Source: Agelaius tricolor
Taxonomy: Eukaryota; Chordata; Aves; Passeriformes; Icteridae
Assembly (NCBI GenBank): GCA_023055355.1
Contig: JALJCS010000001.1
Coordinates: 110,624,881-110,688,880 of the forward strand
Direction: 5' to 3'
DNA: 64,000 nt
Every line of letters begins with the position of its first letter. Within the stretch, counting starts at the first letter, position 1. The translations under genes were made by a program, and so were the position numbers. The notes under the pieces are model-generated. The model did no database searches, was not told the DNA's origin, and worked only from the letters and a program-made list of their open reading frames with translations. Positions 23,229-36,400 of the stretch are shown here, piece by piece.

Positions 23229-23617
23229 ACTTGGCTATGTACCTGTTTGGTGTCTCTGCTAGGGCTTCTGTCAAAACAGCATCATGTTCCTAAATCTGTT
23301 ACAATTAGGTTTGCATAGAACCTCTAAGGTTTTCAACTTTTTTTTTAAACCTTATTGCTGCCTTTTACACAAGACCCCTCAGTGATTCAGCACTAGGCAG
23401 AACAAATCAGAGCAGGCCACACAGAGCCAGCAATGCATCCATTGTATCACCCTTGTGCTGCAAAACTCTCTGAGGCTCACAGGCAGAGGGGTGACTGCTC
23501 TGAGAGCATCCACTCAGACTGGGTTTCAGATGCCTGGCCTTCTCCCTTCATATCCAAAATTATGGAATTTCCTGAAATCTTGAATCTTCTGCAACTTTAT
23601 TCCTGAGCATAAACATA

Positions 23618-23690
23618 TAAATATGTGTGTATATATACATGTATGTGCATGTGTATGTGTGTTTATTTATTTTTAACTTTTATTTCATTT
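23618..23690 (+). repeat. AT/GT-rich simple repeat
   Basis: Mixed TATG/TGTA dinucleotide-type sequence (GTGTGTATATATACATGTAT and continuation), then TTTATTTATTTTT. Confidence 0.75.
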
Positions 23691-23707
23691 TTTGTCTGTA
23701 TGTATCC

Positions 23708-23772
23708 TTGTGATGCTGATCCTGATACCTGATCCTGATACTTAACCTTGTGATGCTGATGCTGAGCTAGAG
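23708..23772 (+). repeat. GATGCTGATCC-type short tandem repeat
   Basis: Repeats of CTGATCCTGATAC and a second TTGTGATGCTGATG copy within 65 bp, imperfect and local. Confidence 0.7.
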
Positions 23773-24544
23773 CATCACCAGGGTTGGAATAAAAATATGA
23801 TTCCAATGATTTCAACTGAGCTGAAGAAGGTTATGTAAGATGAGGATCTGTAGTATTACATTTGCTTTTTAGTGGTATAAGATTTTCTTAGTGATGTCAG
23901 AGCAACTAAGATCAGTGAGTCTGTAGGTTGCAATTGTATTGTGATCTCTACAGCTGAAAGAAATTGCTCATTTAATTAAAAGTGGAGTAGTGTTGGGTTC
24001 CTTTCTCAGAAAATAATTCAAGTAGATTAAAAAGACGTCTAGGAAACATTGTCTTCAGTTCACTTTTTATGCCTGTGTGCTACATTAGTGAAGGGGAACA
24101 ATTAGATGAATTCTGCAGGGCTGATTGGGATTTTGCCTGAACAAATGTGTATCAGGCATTGCTCCAGAGATGTCAGCAGAGATAAAAAACATCAAAACAA
24201 CACACAAATCAAGCAGTGAAATTGCTGCAAATGCAGAAATGAAAGTAAGAATCAGTATTGTCTTCATCAGAGTGTAGAATTTTTCTTTCCCAGTCTGAAT
24301 TTTCCCTTCTGCAAATAATTTCATAGCAAAATATAATTGTCAAAGCCTTATCAGGTAACAAACTGGAACTGAATATTACACTCCCAGGCTCTCACTCATT
24401 CTGATATGGAAGAGAAAAGAAGAACATATCAAAACCATAACCACAGATCTAAGAGTATTAAATGTCTTTTTGTTCTGGCTTAAAATTTCCCTAAACTCTG
24501 TGCTGGCTTAGTATAATACCTTCCCCCAAATATTTCTGCAGGTT

Positions 24545-24645
24545 TCCCAAATAATTCCATAGGGAATAATTTAGAAAAGGGAATAGCTTTAGGGAAAAGG
24601 GAATAGAATAATTTAGAAAAGGGAATAGAAAAGGGAAAGAACACA
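24545..24645 (+). repeat. Purine/AT-rich tandem repeat
   Basis: Unit AATAATTTAGAAAAGGGAAT recurs (about 24566 and 24607), with extra AAAAGGGAATAG copies between and after. About 100 bp in total. Confidence 0.82.
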
Positions 24646-24990
24646 TAGGCAAGAAAAGAGAAAAAGAATGCCAAACTTCATGAAAAAAGATTTAGCTCAC
24701 TTGATCCTGTGCAGCTTTCTGTGGTTTTGACCACATTAAACTCCACAGTGTTTTCCATGATGTTGAATTTTTGGGATTACAAAAAACCAAAACAACCAAT
24801 ACAAAGGAATTATTTAAGGAATTTTTGAACTTAATGAGAATGGAAGAAAAATATTCTCCACCCTCTTATGTGATTGACACCAAGCCCTCATGTTAAAGTT
24901 GCTACAGAGTTTTTCACTACATCCAAAGGGCTTTAAAGCTCACCCAATAAGCAAAGTGATCCCTGTGATTTGCAGTGATTCCTGAGAAAT
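24646..24990. other. Unique sequence, no gene seen
   Basis: Nothing recognised. Confidence 0.5.
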
Positions 24991-25086
24991 CTGTTCTAGT
25001 GGAAGGTGTCCCTTCTCATGGCAGGGGGCTGGAATAAGATGATCTTTAAGTTCCCTTTCAACCCAAACCATTTGTTGATTCTATGA
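24991..25086 (+). mobile_element. CR1 LINE 3' tail fragment
   Basis: TTCTAGTGGAAGGTGTCCCT (24994-25013), GGCAGGGGGCTGGAATAAGA, GATGATCTTTAAG-type block and the tail GTTGATTCTATG give the last ~95 bp of a sense CR1. Confidence 0.9.
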
Positions 25087-27348
25087 ACTTTAACCAAAAA
25101 TGACATCTGTGAGCTGCAGTCAGAGCCTAGAATTGAAATAAAAGCTACTGGAAAATTAAAAGGAATTTAGAAAAAACTAACATAGTCTGGGCCAGTCTAA
25201 CAAAAAAATGAAGTGGATTTTTAAAGTACCTTTCAGCACTAAAAAATTTGCAATCACAAGTGAAATTGTGAAATTGATTTCAGTAACAACATAAACCTGT
25301 TTGCATTTTTATATATAATTGCTAGAAAACTCAACATACAAAACACATAGCTGAATGCAGTCCTTGAGGTCCCTGTGTCTTGTGACTGCAATCCCCCCTT
25401 TCTGTTATTAGAGTAGGTGGGGAGGGGACTTGGGACTTCTTAAAAGGACACAAGAAATATAACTGTGCTGGGGAAAAAATAATAATAAGAAGAAATCAGG
25501 ATGCCCTACTGAACAGCCAGAGTCGTTTTATGTGGAGTTTTCCCCTCCAGCAACCAAATGGAACCCAAACAAGACTATTTCTCTGAAAACTTGTTCCACC
25601 CACTATTCCCCAACTAAAATACATTGTAATAATATCATAAAACAGCCGAGGATGAAGAGTTTATTCTGATGGACTGCTCAACATCCTCAAAGAGTGGAAA
25701 TTAATATACCTGGGAATCTCACAGTTGAAGCATTTTAATGCAAACTCGCAGTTTGTGGGGAATTGAAATACTCCACCTAAATAATTTATATATGTATCTG
25801 TGTATATTAAAAAAATGGAGAAATGAAATTTCATAATAGCAATAAGTCTGGGGATGTTGTTATCAGGAGATAATCACATCCCATGGGGGTTCTTGCACTC
25901 AGCTGCTCCTCCTCTCCCTTCTCTTCCCCAGTCCTTGTCTCGCCCCTGAGGTATGATTTTCCTCCTGATAATTCTTATTGTGCCTCTGTGGTTAGTAATA
26001 ATAATTAAAATAAAACACTTTATTCACAACTTCCCTGGGTGCTCGGCATACCATCCAACTCCCCGCCCATCCTCTGTTTTCTCTGCCTCCACTATTTGAT
26101 TAACTGCCTTGGAAAGAAGAAGAGAAAAAAATAAAAAATCCAATGAGAAGGGTTCTGTTTTCTGACAGAAAATGCAGAAGGCTGTTGTGGCTGTATTGAT
26201 CGGGCTGGGAGAGCGGCATTGCAAACAAGCAGAGCTCTCCTGAGAAATATACACTGAAGATCCATACGTTCATTGACATTTTATAAGATGTCTAGACTTG
26301 CTAATCCACTATGAAAAATGCAAGCTTTGTAGTATAAGAGGATGGAGAGGGGGCCGTGTCTCTTGCTTGCAGGAGCAGCCCTCTCATGTACCAAATTACC
26401 AACAGTTTAATAAGGAGGGAAAGCAGGTCGAAATTAAGACTTGGTTTCAATGGCTGGGACACCCCCTGTATTTCCCAGAATGCAGAGCTGCAATTAGCCT
26501 CAAGCCAGAAAAAGGTTCTGAAAGGTTGGTTGAGATGCTGGCTGGATTTTGTCTGTGTATGGGGAGGAGAAAAGAGCTGTAGCTGAAATTTTATAAAGTC
26601 TGAAAGTCTCTGTACTAAATGTTCCGTTCCAAAGTCAGACACTTTTCCTGCTCCATCTATTCACCTTTCACAGCAACTTTTTTCCCCTGCAGACTGGTGG
26701 AGGATAAAGTAGTAAATACGACAAGTTCTCAGTGCCCAGCCATCCCTTTCTACCAGCCTCCACGGAGACTTCTGTAGGCAAAGATGAAAATGGGTTGGCA
26801 GAAACCACATCTAGAGGCGACGGCAGAAAATTTTCCACCCCAGAGATGGGAGGAAGAAGAGAACTCTAGGTCACCTTTGTGGCTTCTCATATTTACATCG
26901 TTGCAGGGATGCCTTAGAGAGATTCGAGCCTGGCTCAATTGCTCCAGCATCTTAGGGACCAAAACTGAATTTCTGCTGTCTGGCAGCTTGTTACCCTTGG
27001 AAAGAAACCCTCCCTGCCCCCTTTGCAACAGCTTCCCCTTTGCAATAAAATTTGTCTGGCAATGTAAAATAAATGTGTGGGTTTTTATCAAATTAGAGAG
27101 TGTTTCTTGTGTAAGGTGAAGGCAAGGGCAGGATACTGCTGTAGTTAAACTAGAGGTCTGTAACATCTATAAGGAAATTAGGTTAGAACTAGTAGTTTGT
27201 CCTGAATACAAATTCAAGTGCACTAATGTGTTTTGTGTATACAGTTAGAGCAGTGAAGGTGCAGGAAAGGATGTGGGATTTTTTACTACTTGGAGTAGCA
27301 TGACAGCACTCAATGAAACTAAGTCACATACCCAGAAGTTCAACTACA
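25087..27348. other. Unique sequence, no gene seen
   Basis: No repeat recognised. Open frames of 111-138 codons overlap on both strands at 26750-27166 and 26301-26642. Neither strand shows a domain or splice structure I can support, though the region is less AT-rich than its surroundings. Confidence 0.5.
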
Positions 27349-27555
27349 CAGAATGAATAGAACAGTTTGAGTTGGAAGGGATGTTTTAAAGCTCATCTCA
27401 TTCCAGCCCCCTGCCATGGGCAGGGACACCTTCCACTATCCCAGCCTCATCCATCCAAGCCTCATCCATCCTGGCCTTGGACACTTCCAGGGATGGGGCA
27501 GCCACAGCTTCTCTGGGCAACCTGTGCCTCCCCACCCTCACAGGGAAAAAATTAT
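27349..27555 (-). mobile_element. CR1 LINE 3' end
   Basis: Antisense CR1: ACAGAATGAATAGAACAG tail, AGTTGGAAGGGATGTTTTAA, CCCCCTGCCATGGGCAGGGA, then CCTTGGACACTTCCAGGGAT, GGGGCAGCCACAGCTTCTCT and the CACCCTCACAGGGAA block. The segment ATCCATCCAAGCCTC is partly duplicated (27448-27475). Confidence 0.93.
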
Positions 27556-27935
27556 TGACCAAGAACAATTGCTATCAAAATTACCATTCCTTAATTCTAA
27601 ACCCCCTGCACTAACTCTGACTGACTTCTTGAGAGATGCTCTTAAAAACCTCTCTGAAGGACTTTCACTGATGAAAGAGAAATGCACTGGATTCATGTTA
27701 TAAATTTTAGTCAACACTTTGACACTTTGATCACTCACAGTGCATTTAGGATCTGTTGGAGAAAATACTCCTTGCCACACAGAAACAGAGGATTTGTAAG
27801 TAAGGTTTAAACTCCCCAGCAGTAGGAATGCCTTTGGTAAAAATACTGTTAGGCAGGAAGATTCAAATTACAATAGCTGAGAAAGGATTTCGCTCGACTG
27901 CATGGATCCAGCACTCCAGTACAGTGTAATGTGTG

Positions 27936-27990
27936 TATATATATATATATATCCAGTAGTATGATCTAATACCAATCATATTTTTTATAC

Positions 27991-28046
<56 letters not shown>
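27936..28046 (+). repeat. (TA)n dinucleotide microsatellites
   Basis: Two runs: a short (TA)8 at 27936-27952 and a long (TA)25 at 27996-28046, separated by 43 bp of AT-rich sequence. Confidence 0.97.
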
Positions 28047-28048
<2 letters not shown>

Positions 28049-29959
28049 CTAGCAGACTAATATATAATATATACCCAATGGAAATGAAAGAAGTCTTCCA
28101 TAACTTGGCAACTAAAGCCAAAAATTATTTGAAGGTGGTCTACTGGCCTAGGGCAAGGGTGAAATCATTGGTGGGAAAAAGATGGGATAAGGTATTATAT
28201 TCAAACTCTATTGAAGAGAGAGAGTAGACAACCCCAGGCTTTGGGGGACATGCACAAGAACCTTATTATATGATCCAAATACAGAAGTCCAAACTTACAA
28301 AAGAGTTGGATTTTATCTTCTGAGAAGCTACAGAAATCCTATCACCACTTACCCAGAATTAAGGTTTTAATATTTTATGGATAATGTGATCTGTTCCAAA
28401 GGGTGCAGGAGATTCCAGAAGTGCCCATCTCATTGCTCCCATAAGGCCATGCAATAATCTTCCAGAACAGAAATAAATATATTTCCTGGCAAAATTCCTT
28501 TATTATTATTTTCTTCTGGGTTTTTTTTCAAATTATTAAAGAGTGTTGGAGAGCAGTACCTCCAATCAGAACACCGTGTTTTTTAAAACTAGAGCTTGGT
28601 AACAGAGGAGGAGGTTTTGCCTGGAATTATGTTTCAATCTATGAGATAAAAGTTTATGTCTTCTGTAGCAATTTTCATTGTTTAATATTGTCATTCTCTA
28701 GCTAGTATTAACTTTATAAAACCTTTTGAAAAAAAAAAAACCTCACTCAATTTACTAGTCATCTTTTATCACCAATATTGACTGGATTTTCACCACTTGA
28801 ATTATCACAGAATAGGTGCTGAATCAGGTCTAATGATAATGTTCAAGGGATGAAATAGAAACAAATAAAAATCACTCTCTCATCTCCTGATTATGAATAG
28901 AAATTAGCAGTAAGCCAAACACATTTAAATTCTTAAGACCCCTTGTGCACCTAAGATTTTCTGATGAACTCAAAATGCTGGTCTCAAAATACCCAATACA
29001 AAAGAAAAAAAAAAAGCATTAATAATTTCTTGAAAATTAGTCTCACTCATGTTGTTTTAAGGAGGGAATTAAAAAATATATAAAAATATCAGCAGGAAGT
29101 TCAACTAATAACAAACAAGTCTGAAAAGACAGATCTGAATACTTTAAAAAATCAAGATAAAATACTCTAGACAATTCTTTAGTTATGGAACCACCCCTTT
29201 AGCTATTTCTCAGTTCCACCTGCCTCAAGGAGCAAGTGAAACTGAGAAACCACTTTTTTAAATAATATTTTCTGGAAGCCAAGTAAAGTATTCCAGGAAG
29301 TTCAGCTCTGTGAGAAATTTGTGACTGCTTTCCTTTTTGATGTCCCTCCAGTGACAGGAAAGTCATTTGCCCCAGAGTGTGTATATAAATAAGAAAGAAT
29401 CACGGCAAAAGAAGATATTTTTTTCCCTTTCACAGTTCCTATGGAAAAGGGCATTAGTCAAAAGAAGTAAAGTATGCTGGATCGTGACTCGTATTCATTA
29501 CAGCTTCCTCAAAGCCAGCTTGAGTTCAAAACCACATATTTTTAAATTAATAGGTATGGGATCAATATTTTTTTTTCTTTTTCCAGGATTAGTGTCCTGG
29601 CTTCTGACAGAGGAAAAAAAAAAAATAAATCTTGGGTTTCTCAGTACAAAATCGAGAGTCTGTGACTTGCATATATAGTTAGCCTTGGAAACTGAGATAA
29701 AACCTTTGTAATGCAGCTTGGAGTTACATTGACTTCCATTGAGCTCTTGGCTGAAAAAGGGATCAAAATATGGCAATTCTGTTGTAGATGTACAAAGAAA
29801 ACAGTGAACTTGACAAAGGATTTTTTTTTCATCTAAATGCTGCAGTTAATTTGACTGACTCTTTGTTTTGTTTCTAGGCTCAGGCTCTAGATTATCAGTA
29901 CCACATATATGTTAATTCACTACAGGGAATTCCCAAATGGAGAAAGAAAAATAATTAAG
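28047..29959. other. Unique AT-rich sequence
   Basis: No repeat or exon recognised. 28500-29110 is particularly AT-rich. A 103-codon plus frame at 29367-29678 is lysine- and phenylalanine-rich with no domain. Confidence 0.5.
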
Positions 29960-30030
29960 TCATAGAACCATTTAGGTTGCAAGGAATCTTGAATGATCAT
30001 CTGGACCAGACCCTTCTTCAAAGAAGGAAC
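29960..30030 (-). mobile_element. CR1 LINE terminal tail fragment
   Basis: CATAGAACCATTTAGGTTGC (29961-29980), AAGGAATCTTGAATGATCAT and CTGGACCAGACCCTTCTTCA are an antisense CR1 end of about 70 bp. Confidence 0.85.
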
Positions 30031-30408
30031 ATTTCTGAAGTTATATCATATTGTTAATTCCCTTGCACTCCTCACATCCTGGTGCAGCTTAAAGGAATAA
30101 GAATTTTGCAGTCTGGACTTGCAGAACTGAAATTTGCCTCTTCTATTTCCTACTGATATAAAAATATAGTTTGCAACAAGTCAGTGTTTCTTTCATCAGC
30201 CTTCTCAAGAGTACTGGTCATGGGCAAAGTTTTTTATGTGCAACATACTGTAAAAAACACAAAACAAAAGTTCATTCAATTCACAGCACAGAACTTCAAA
30301 TGATCTTTCAGACTTCCTAGGTTCCCCAATTCCACCCAAGATTAAAAAAAATATAATTCCAGCAGCATGTCTACTACTATTGGCACTGTACCACGGAGTA
30401 GGGCAAGC
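30031..30408. other. Unique sequence, no gene seen
   Basis: Nothing recognised between two antisense CR1 pieces. Confidence 0.5.
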
Positions 30409-30620
30409 ATCACAGAACGGTTTGGTTTGGAAGGGACCTGAAAGATCATCTCATTCCAACCCCTTACCATGGGCAGGGACACCTTTCATATCCCAGGCTG
30501 CTCCAAGCCCCATCCAACCTGGCCTTGGACACTTCGGGGATGGAGCAGCCACAACTTCTCTGGGCAACCTGGCCAGGGCCTCACCACCCTCACAGCAAAA
30601 TTTTGCAATTTTATTCTCCT
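30409..30620 (-). mobile_element. CR1 LINE 3' end
   Basis: Antisense CR1: ATCACAGAACGGTTTGGTTT, GGAAGGGACCTGAAAGATCA, CCATGGGCAGGGACACCTTT, GCCCCATCCAACCTGGCCTT, CTTCTCTGGGCAACC and CACCACCCTCACAGCAAAAT. Relatively well preserved, so one of the younger CR1 pieces here. Confidence 0.95.
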
Positions 30621-33362
30621 TAAGGCTTTAAGGATATAGGAGATATACCCCTAAACACCTTTTAAAGAAATCTATGAAATAATAACACACTAATAACACC
30701 ACCAGAAGAGAGTAACAAAGGCCAATTATATTAAATGTTCAGGAAAAATGTCCTGTCTTTACTGATGAACAAATTGAGAGTACACCAAGGACTGACTCTG
30801 CACTGACATTTGGTGCCATTTGAAAAGACCAAAGATGGTTGAAACACCAACAGGGTGGCATCTGTGGCGCAGGACATGGATGGGTTTTGTACTCTTCAGC
30901 ACTGATGGGTGGAGGAGAAGTAGAATACTGTAAGGTATTTAGAATTTAATTAGAGGCATTGATGTTTAAGAAACTTAACTGAGACTTCACATCTTAGCTT
31001 CGAAACTGTGACTGTAGATTCCTATTATTTGGTTATACTGCCTCAGCAGCACCTTTCTGAGCTGCTTATGAGAGAGATTAGTATGAATGTGTAGTGGCAT
31101 GAAGTGTGTCAGCAATGATGTTTTCCATCTGGATAGAAAAAGCAGAGAGAGAAAAAATACTCTTTTTTTTTTTCACCTTGCAATTATTTCTTAATGGTAA
31201 TAAAGCAAAAGAGAACTAACAAGGCCCATAGCTCCTAATGGCTTTTAGGGTTTTAGAAAATTTTTAGGCTTTTTGGACTTCTAGAAATTTTCATAGGTTT
31301 TGGCATGTTTTAGCATCATCCTAAGCGCTTCTGAAGCAAAGTCTCTCACCCAAAGTCTCACAGGGCTGAACCAGGGATTCAGCACAGTCATTTTGATCTG
31401 CATCAAATGCTTTACGCGTAAACCTGCCCTCGCATTTTTTCAGCCGAGTGGGAGAAGGGTTGATCTCATTTCTCATTTCCTACAAGAGTCACACACTGTT
31501 TCCCTGGAATCCTGCTGAACACCAGCCTCAGGTGCCTTGCTAGCCTCCTGTGTGTCAGAATCAGTCTGTGGAAGTCACTCTTTTGGGAAGAGCACAGTGA
31601 CTGAGGCTCACCTAACACAGCACCGACCAGGCAGGCGACAGGAGCAGCAGCCCAAGCTTGCTGTCAGATGTAGGCCATTCCTCTTGTAGCTGAACCATCT
31701 TCTGTGGACTGGAACTCAGGAAGGCTGTGCTTCTGGGTGAAAAAATAATATATAGTACATGGCTGTTGGTTAAATTATTCATTTGTAAACCTTAGAGAGA
31801 AGCTAACTTATATAAAAAGTCCAAGCAGATAAAGACATACTGGATCATTATGACAATGAAAATAGTGTAAGGATACAAGAATGAGAAATACATTACAAGG
31901 TGTAACATATGCTTTATTTTTTGCTTGATTGCTTAAACGAGGTAGCAGTGGGAGACCACTATCCTGTGACAATGCTATGCTCCATTGACTTTATAAACCA
32001 AAATAGAATTACCCCTAACTAATCTGAAGACAAAATTGCTCTACAGTAACCGTATAGATATTGCTCAGTGGAGGATATAAATTCATGTGCTTAGTTTGCC
32101 TATAACCAGAAAAACAAAATTCTGTTTGAATTTATGAATTTATGCAGTTATTTTTCTCATTCTGACACCCCCTATACCTCAAACAAATGTGAATGTCAAG
32201 AAGTTTTTCATTTTTCTTCCATTTGTTTGCATCAAGCTTGCACTCTAAATTCCATTCTGGATAAGGACATATATATGTAAACATATTTGCATCTATGTGG
32301 GTATACAGAGACTCCTGCATGTCTGTCTGTCCTCAAAATCCACCCTGGGCCTTTCCCAGCAAAGCCATGGCTGGGATCTGACTTGCACATGGGGATTGAA
32401 GAACATTTGGGAGCAGTAGAGGCAAAGCCTCCTCTGGCAGGCAGTCAGAGAATCATTTAAAGCATTTTGATGGAATTTAGGGCAAATTTTCTCCCAGTAA
32501 ACTGAAACTGCCAGATCTTCCTCTCTGGCCACATTTATAAATGTCTTTTATCTTTCAAAATAGACTGGTCTCACCCTTCTGCTCCTCTGGAATAGTGCTG
32601 AGACCAACCACAGCACTCTCTATTTGAAGGGGATGAGTGCAAACTGGTCCATGCCAAAAGATACCAAGGACCACTCTATTTATACATTTCTATAAACAGG
32701 TGATTTTGGCATCTGATTCCATTGCCCTAATTCCATTGTCCTACTAATTTACTAGCAAAGGAGCAACCTGCAGGTATTAGCCCCAAGGCTGATGCAACTT
32801 GATGAGATACGGGGGAACAGTTCCTTCCTGTGCTACCCAAAACACACATCATACCAGGAAATTCTTGTGCCAAAATCATGAATGAGTTTTCACAGGAAAC
32901 CCTGGGAAAAAAACCCTCTTCAAATATATGGAAAGCAGGAGGTGAATATGACAAGATAAAACTGGCTCAAATATTGAGTATTTTTCAGAGCAGAACTGCT
33001 TAGTTTAGAGTATCAGCCTAAGGTGACATCTTACAGACAGAAAAACAAATAGTGTATAGTAGGAAAATGTTTTGATTAAGAGTTTGTAGGTGTATGCATT
33101 TAAAATATAGCATTTTACACCATTATTAAGAAATCACAGATTCATCGTTTTGTCTCGAAACAAACAATATGTCATACAGTCTTGTGTTCCTCATCTTCCT
33201 TCTCCTGGAAGATTTTTGTGCCCAAAACCTATTTTTTTCCAAGAGATATGGGTTATTTCATGGCTGAATGGAAAGAGAAGGCAATCCTAAGAATTTCTTT
33301 TACACTAAATCTGCTTTGATTCACAAGGCAAGAAGCTTTTTGGAAATGAGATTTGACCTTAG
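30621..33362. other. Unique sequence, no gene seen
   Basis: No exon or repeat recognised. All open frames are under 80 codons. Confidence 0.5.
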
Positions 33363-33470
33363 GCTTTGATCCTGCTAAGAAAGTGTGTGTAGAACCTTAA
33401 ATATTTGCTCACGTACATCCTGTGAATTCAATGGGACTTTTCACATGATGAGAAATACAGAAGAGTGTGA
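33363..33470. repeat. Ancient palindromic MITE-like relic
   Basis: Left arm TTTGATCCTGCTAAGAAAG through CCTTAAATATTTGCTCACGT. Centre GTGAATTCAATGGGACT near 33428. Right arm TTCACATGATGAGAAATAC. The GATCCTGC end, the TTCAATGGGACT centre and the CTCACGT/TCACATG arm pair fit a palindromic repeat common in reptiles and birds. It is distinct in arm sequence from the relic at 21128 but similar in design. Confidence 0.6.
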
Positions 33471-36400
33471 AAGATTTACTTTTTACTTCAGTGGAAATAG
33501 ACCATGGAAAAATGTACTTAAAATTCATTTAGCAAATTAAACAGTGTTTGTGGTGCAGGAAAATTATTAATTGAGATACCTCTTTTTTACGCAACCTGAC
33601 AATTTATTTGTGGTTTTAATACCTGTAGCACATTAAGAGATCACATAATCATAGTTCTGCCCTTTCTCATGTCTCTGGTGGGTCAGGACAGAGCTGGATT
33701 AATTCTGATTTACACCTTCCTTAAACACAGAACCCTGGTGGTTACTCAGTGAAGGACTACACACTAGAGAGACATTCCAAAGAAATCATCACATGAATTT
33801 ACACAAGCAGCAGAAGAAAATTGGAACAGTTCTCTTCTTTGATTACACTTAAAAAAAAGAAAAGGGAAGGAAAAAGAATAGCACTGTAGGTTTAAGTGCT
33901 CCATCAGGATGGAATACCAAATTCCATATTTTTTTTTAAAAGTGCTCTGACAAGGAAAAACAGGAGAGGAAGGGTGCTCCTATACACTTAAGTGTGGAAG
34001 CGTGAACATAGAAAGGGAGGAGGGGTTTTGGTGGCTTTTCAAGAAATAAGTGTACCTGAATATGCAAATGCACCCTCACTGCTTTGGTGTTTACACCTGA
34101 TTCAAATGTATACAAACACATAACAGACAGGCCATTACACATTTTTGCATACACATGTATTTATTCATGTGCACACAGACACACCAAGGGTGTGTGTGAC
34201 AGATCTAAGGAAAAACAAGGCTCTGACTCACCCAGTATTGTTTCCTCTGTTGATGCCAGATTTCCTTTTGCTGTTTTGTGTCTTTTGTCAGTGGTAAAGA
34301 TGCTACTACACTGATGAAAGTGGAAAAGCAACAAATTTTGCTTGTCCTGTTTACACCTTAGCCGCTGTTAGGATTCCTTATTTACAAGAGTTTTAAACCA
34401 ATTAACTACATTTTCCTGCACCCTTTGGAGATCAAATGAACCAGACAACAATGAGTTTAATATAAAAGTCAATCCAACAGACATACAAAAGATAGATCTA
34501 CTTCTTTACTCTAAAAAAAAAAAAAAAGCCTGGAAAACGATGCTAGGATTTTCCTGATTCTTGCATCTGGGTTAGAAATCCAGAATCTCAGTGTTTTGAC
34601 TCATACAGAAAAATAAATTAATTGTCACAATCTTGCTGCTGATATTTCCCATTTAAAGGTAACTGCACTGCAGCTCCCAAAGGAAAAAACTTTACTCTCT
34701 CTGATGGTTGTCTGTGGCAAACTTTATGTGAATTTCAGAAAGTCAGATCTGGAGATGTTCTGCTTTGGTTTAGCAAAAAACACCTCACCATAAAATTGCA
34801 GAAAAAAACTTGTAGAACCTCAAAGATTGTCTTTTCTTCACCAGTGTCACTCAATGTAATTCATGAGACAGTGACTTGATCACATGATTGAGCAAGACAG
34901 TACAAGGCATGGAAGTGGCGTCTTTTAATCCAACCTTGAGATCTAAAGTGGCATCTTCCCTGAATTTACTTCATTCTTGACCCTTTCATGGTCTTTTCTG
35001 AAAACTTAAAGGACTTCATCTCATTGTCTTGGCCATGGTGAAGCTTCAGGTAGGAGGCAGAAAGCTTCTCTCTGAAACTGAACTTCTGCAGACATAGATG
35101 TAGCTAATGGTAAGGACCCAGAGATCTTGTAAAAGGGCAAGGGAATTGGATATATACAAAAGAGAAAGCATAAACAGACATGGAGGACAGGTAGATTTAT
35201 TGATATTTAAATGAGTTTTAGCCAGACCGAATTATAGAAACAATCCATGCCCAGCAAAAGACCGCAAAAGAGGAGGTGGAGGTACAGTGTGTTTAGAGTC
35301 ACATCATCAAAATAAAAATATCTCACTGCAGAACACTGTGAGAAGGAAGACCTTACTGGGACTGTGGCACACAGTTTTATTTGATTTTCCTCAGAGGTAT
35401 TAGAAAGCACTGCAAATATGATGAGATCCACTGGAACATGAATGAACTAAAAAGATTGCCATTGTGAAAGCATTCCCGGCTGGATGTTTGAATCTATTTG
35501 TCTTTCCAGAGGGGTCTGCTTCCAAAATCTTGGAGTGTACACACACATACACAGACATAAACAGCTGCAATAAATACACACACATATAAAAGGAAGATGA
35601 AACTTTTGCAGTTTCCATTTACAGGTCCATTAGAAAGACATCAAAGGAATATTCTGACATTTCTGGTCATAATCTCAGGCTATGCTCAGAAAGAATTGTT
35701 AACTGTGGTGCTCTGGCTTGATTCCAAGTTATATTCAGCTTATCTGAAAAAGGTACTTTCAGGTGAAAAGGTTATCCTTCATTCCCTCTCCAGGGACCCA
35801 GGCACATGTTGAAGACAGAGTGGCTGCAGTGCTCTACCTCAGAAGTGGCTGTATTTCAGAGGTGAGGGAATAATCCCATTCGTTCAACTCCTGCCAGTGG
35901 ATGTGCACTCATGGGGGAATCAAACTTTAAAACTGCAGGCTGGAAAATGCTTTGGGACTTTCCAGAGTAGAAAGACAGATTTTAAAATAAAAAGCAAGGA
36001 AGGCAAGGAAATAGGGAAAATGAGGAATTGATAAAGAGTGAATAAGGATGGTAAAGAACAGAGGGGGAAAAAGAAATAGGAATTCAGAGTACAAGAATGA
36101 TTTGAGATTTTTCTAGCTGAGCTCCAGGGAAAATCTGAAATGTAGAGAAGCTCCTACTGAAGAAATGTACCCAGCTGGTGGCTGAGCTTGGTCTTATGAT
36201 TCTGGCTAAACCAAAGTAATTTAGCCATAATGGAATGAGTCTGCTTGTCAGAAATCTTATTATTCCTTCTGGTACTTTCCTGGATATTACAACCTATGGC
36301 AGAGGCTGGGAAAAGCAAAAGCTTGGCTCTTACTCTTGCTGATTTACAGAGAGGGAAATGAAGTCAGAATGTGTTCAGATTTAACTGTAATTTTTTACTT

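Larger units (their letters stand above)
22961..24544. other. Unique sequence with simple repeats
   Basis: Holds one CR1 tail (23180-23228), an AT/GT-rich patch (23618-23690) and a short GATGCTGATCC duplication (23708-23772). No gene recognised; one 79-codon minus frame at 24085-24324 has no domain. Confidence 0.5.

Noticed and set aside
26750..27166. 138-codon minus and 111-codon plus overlapping frames
   Set aside because: Both strands are open over the same DNA, with no domain or splice support, so a coding call is not justified.
29700..29770. Third palindromic MITE-like relic around TTACATTGACTTCCATTGAG
   Set aside because: The centre resembles the pattern but I could not find matching arms on both sides.
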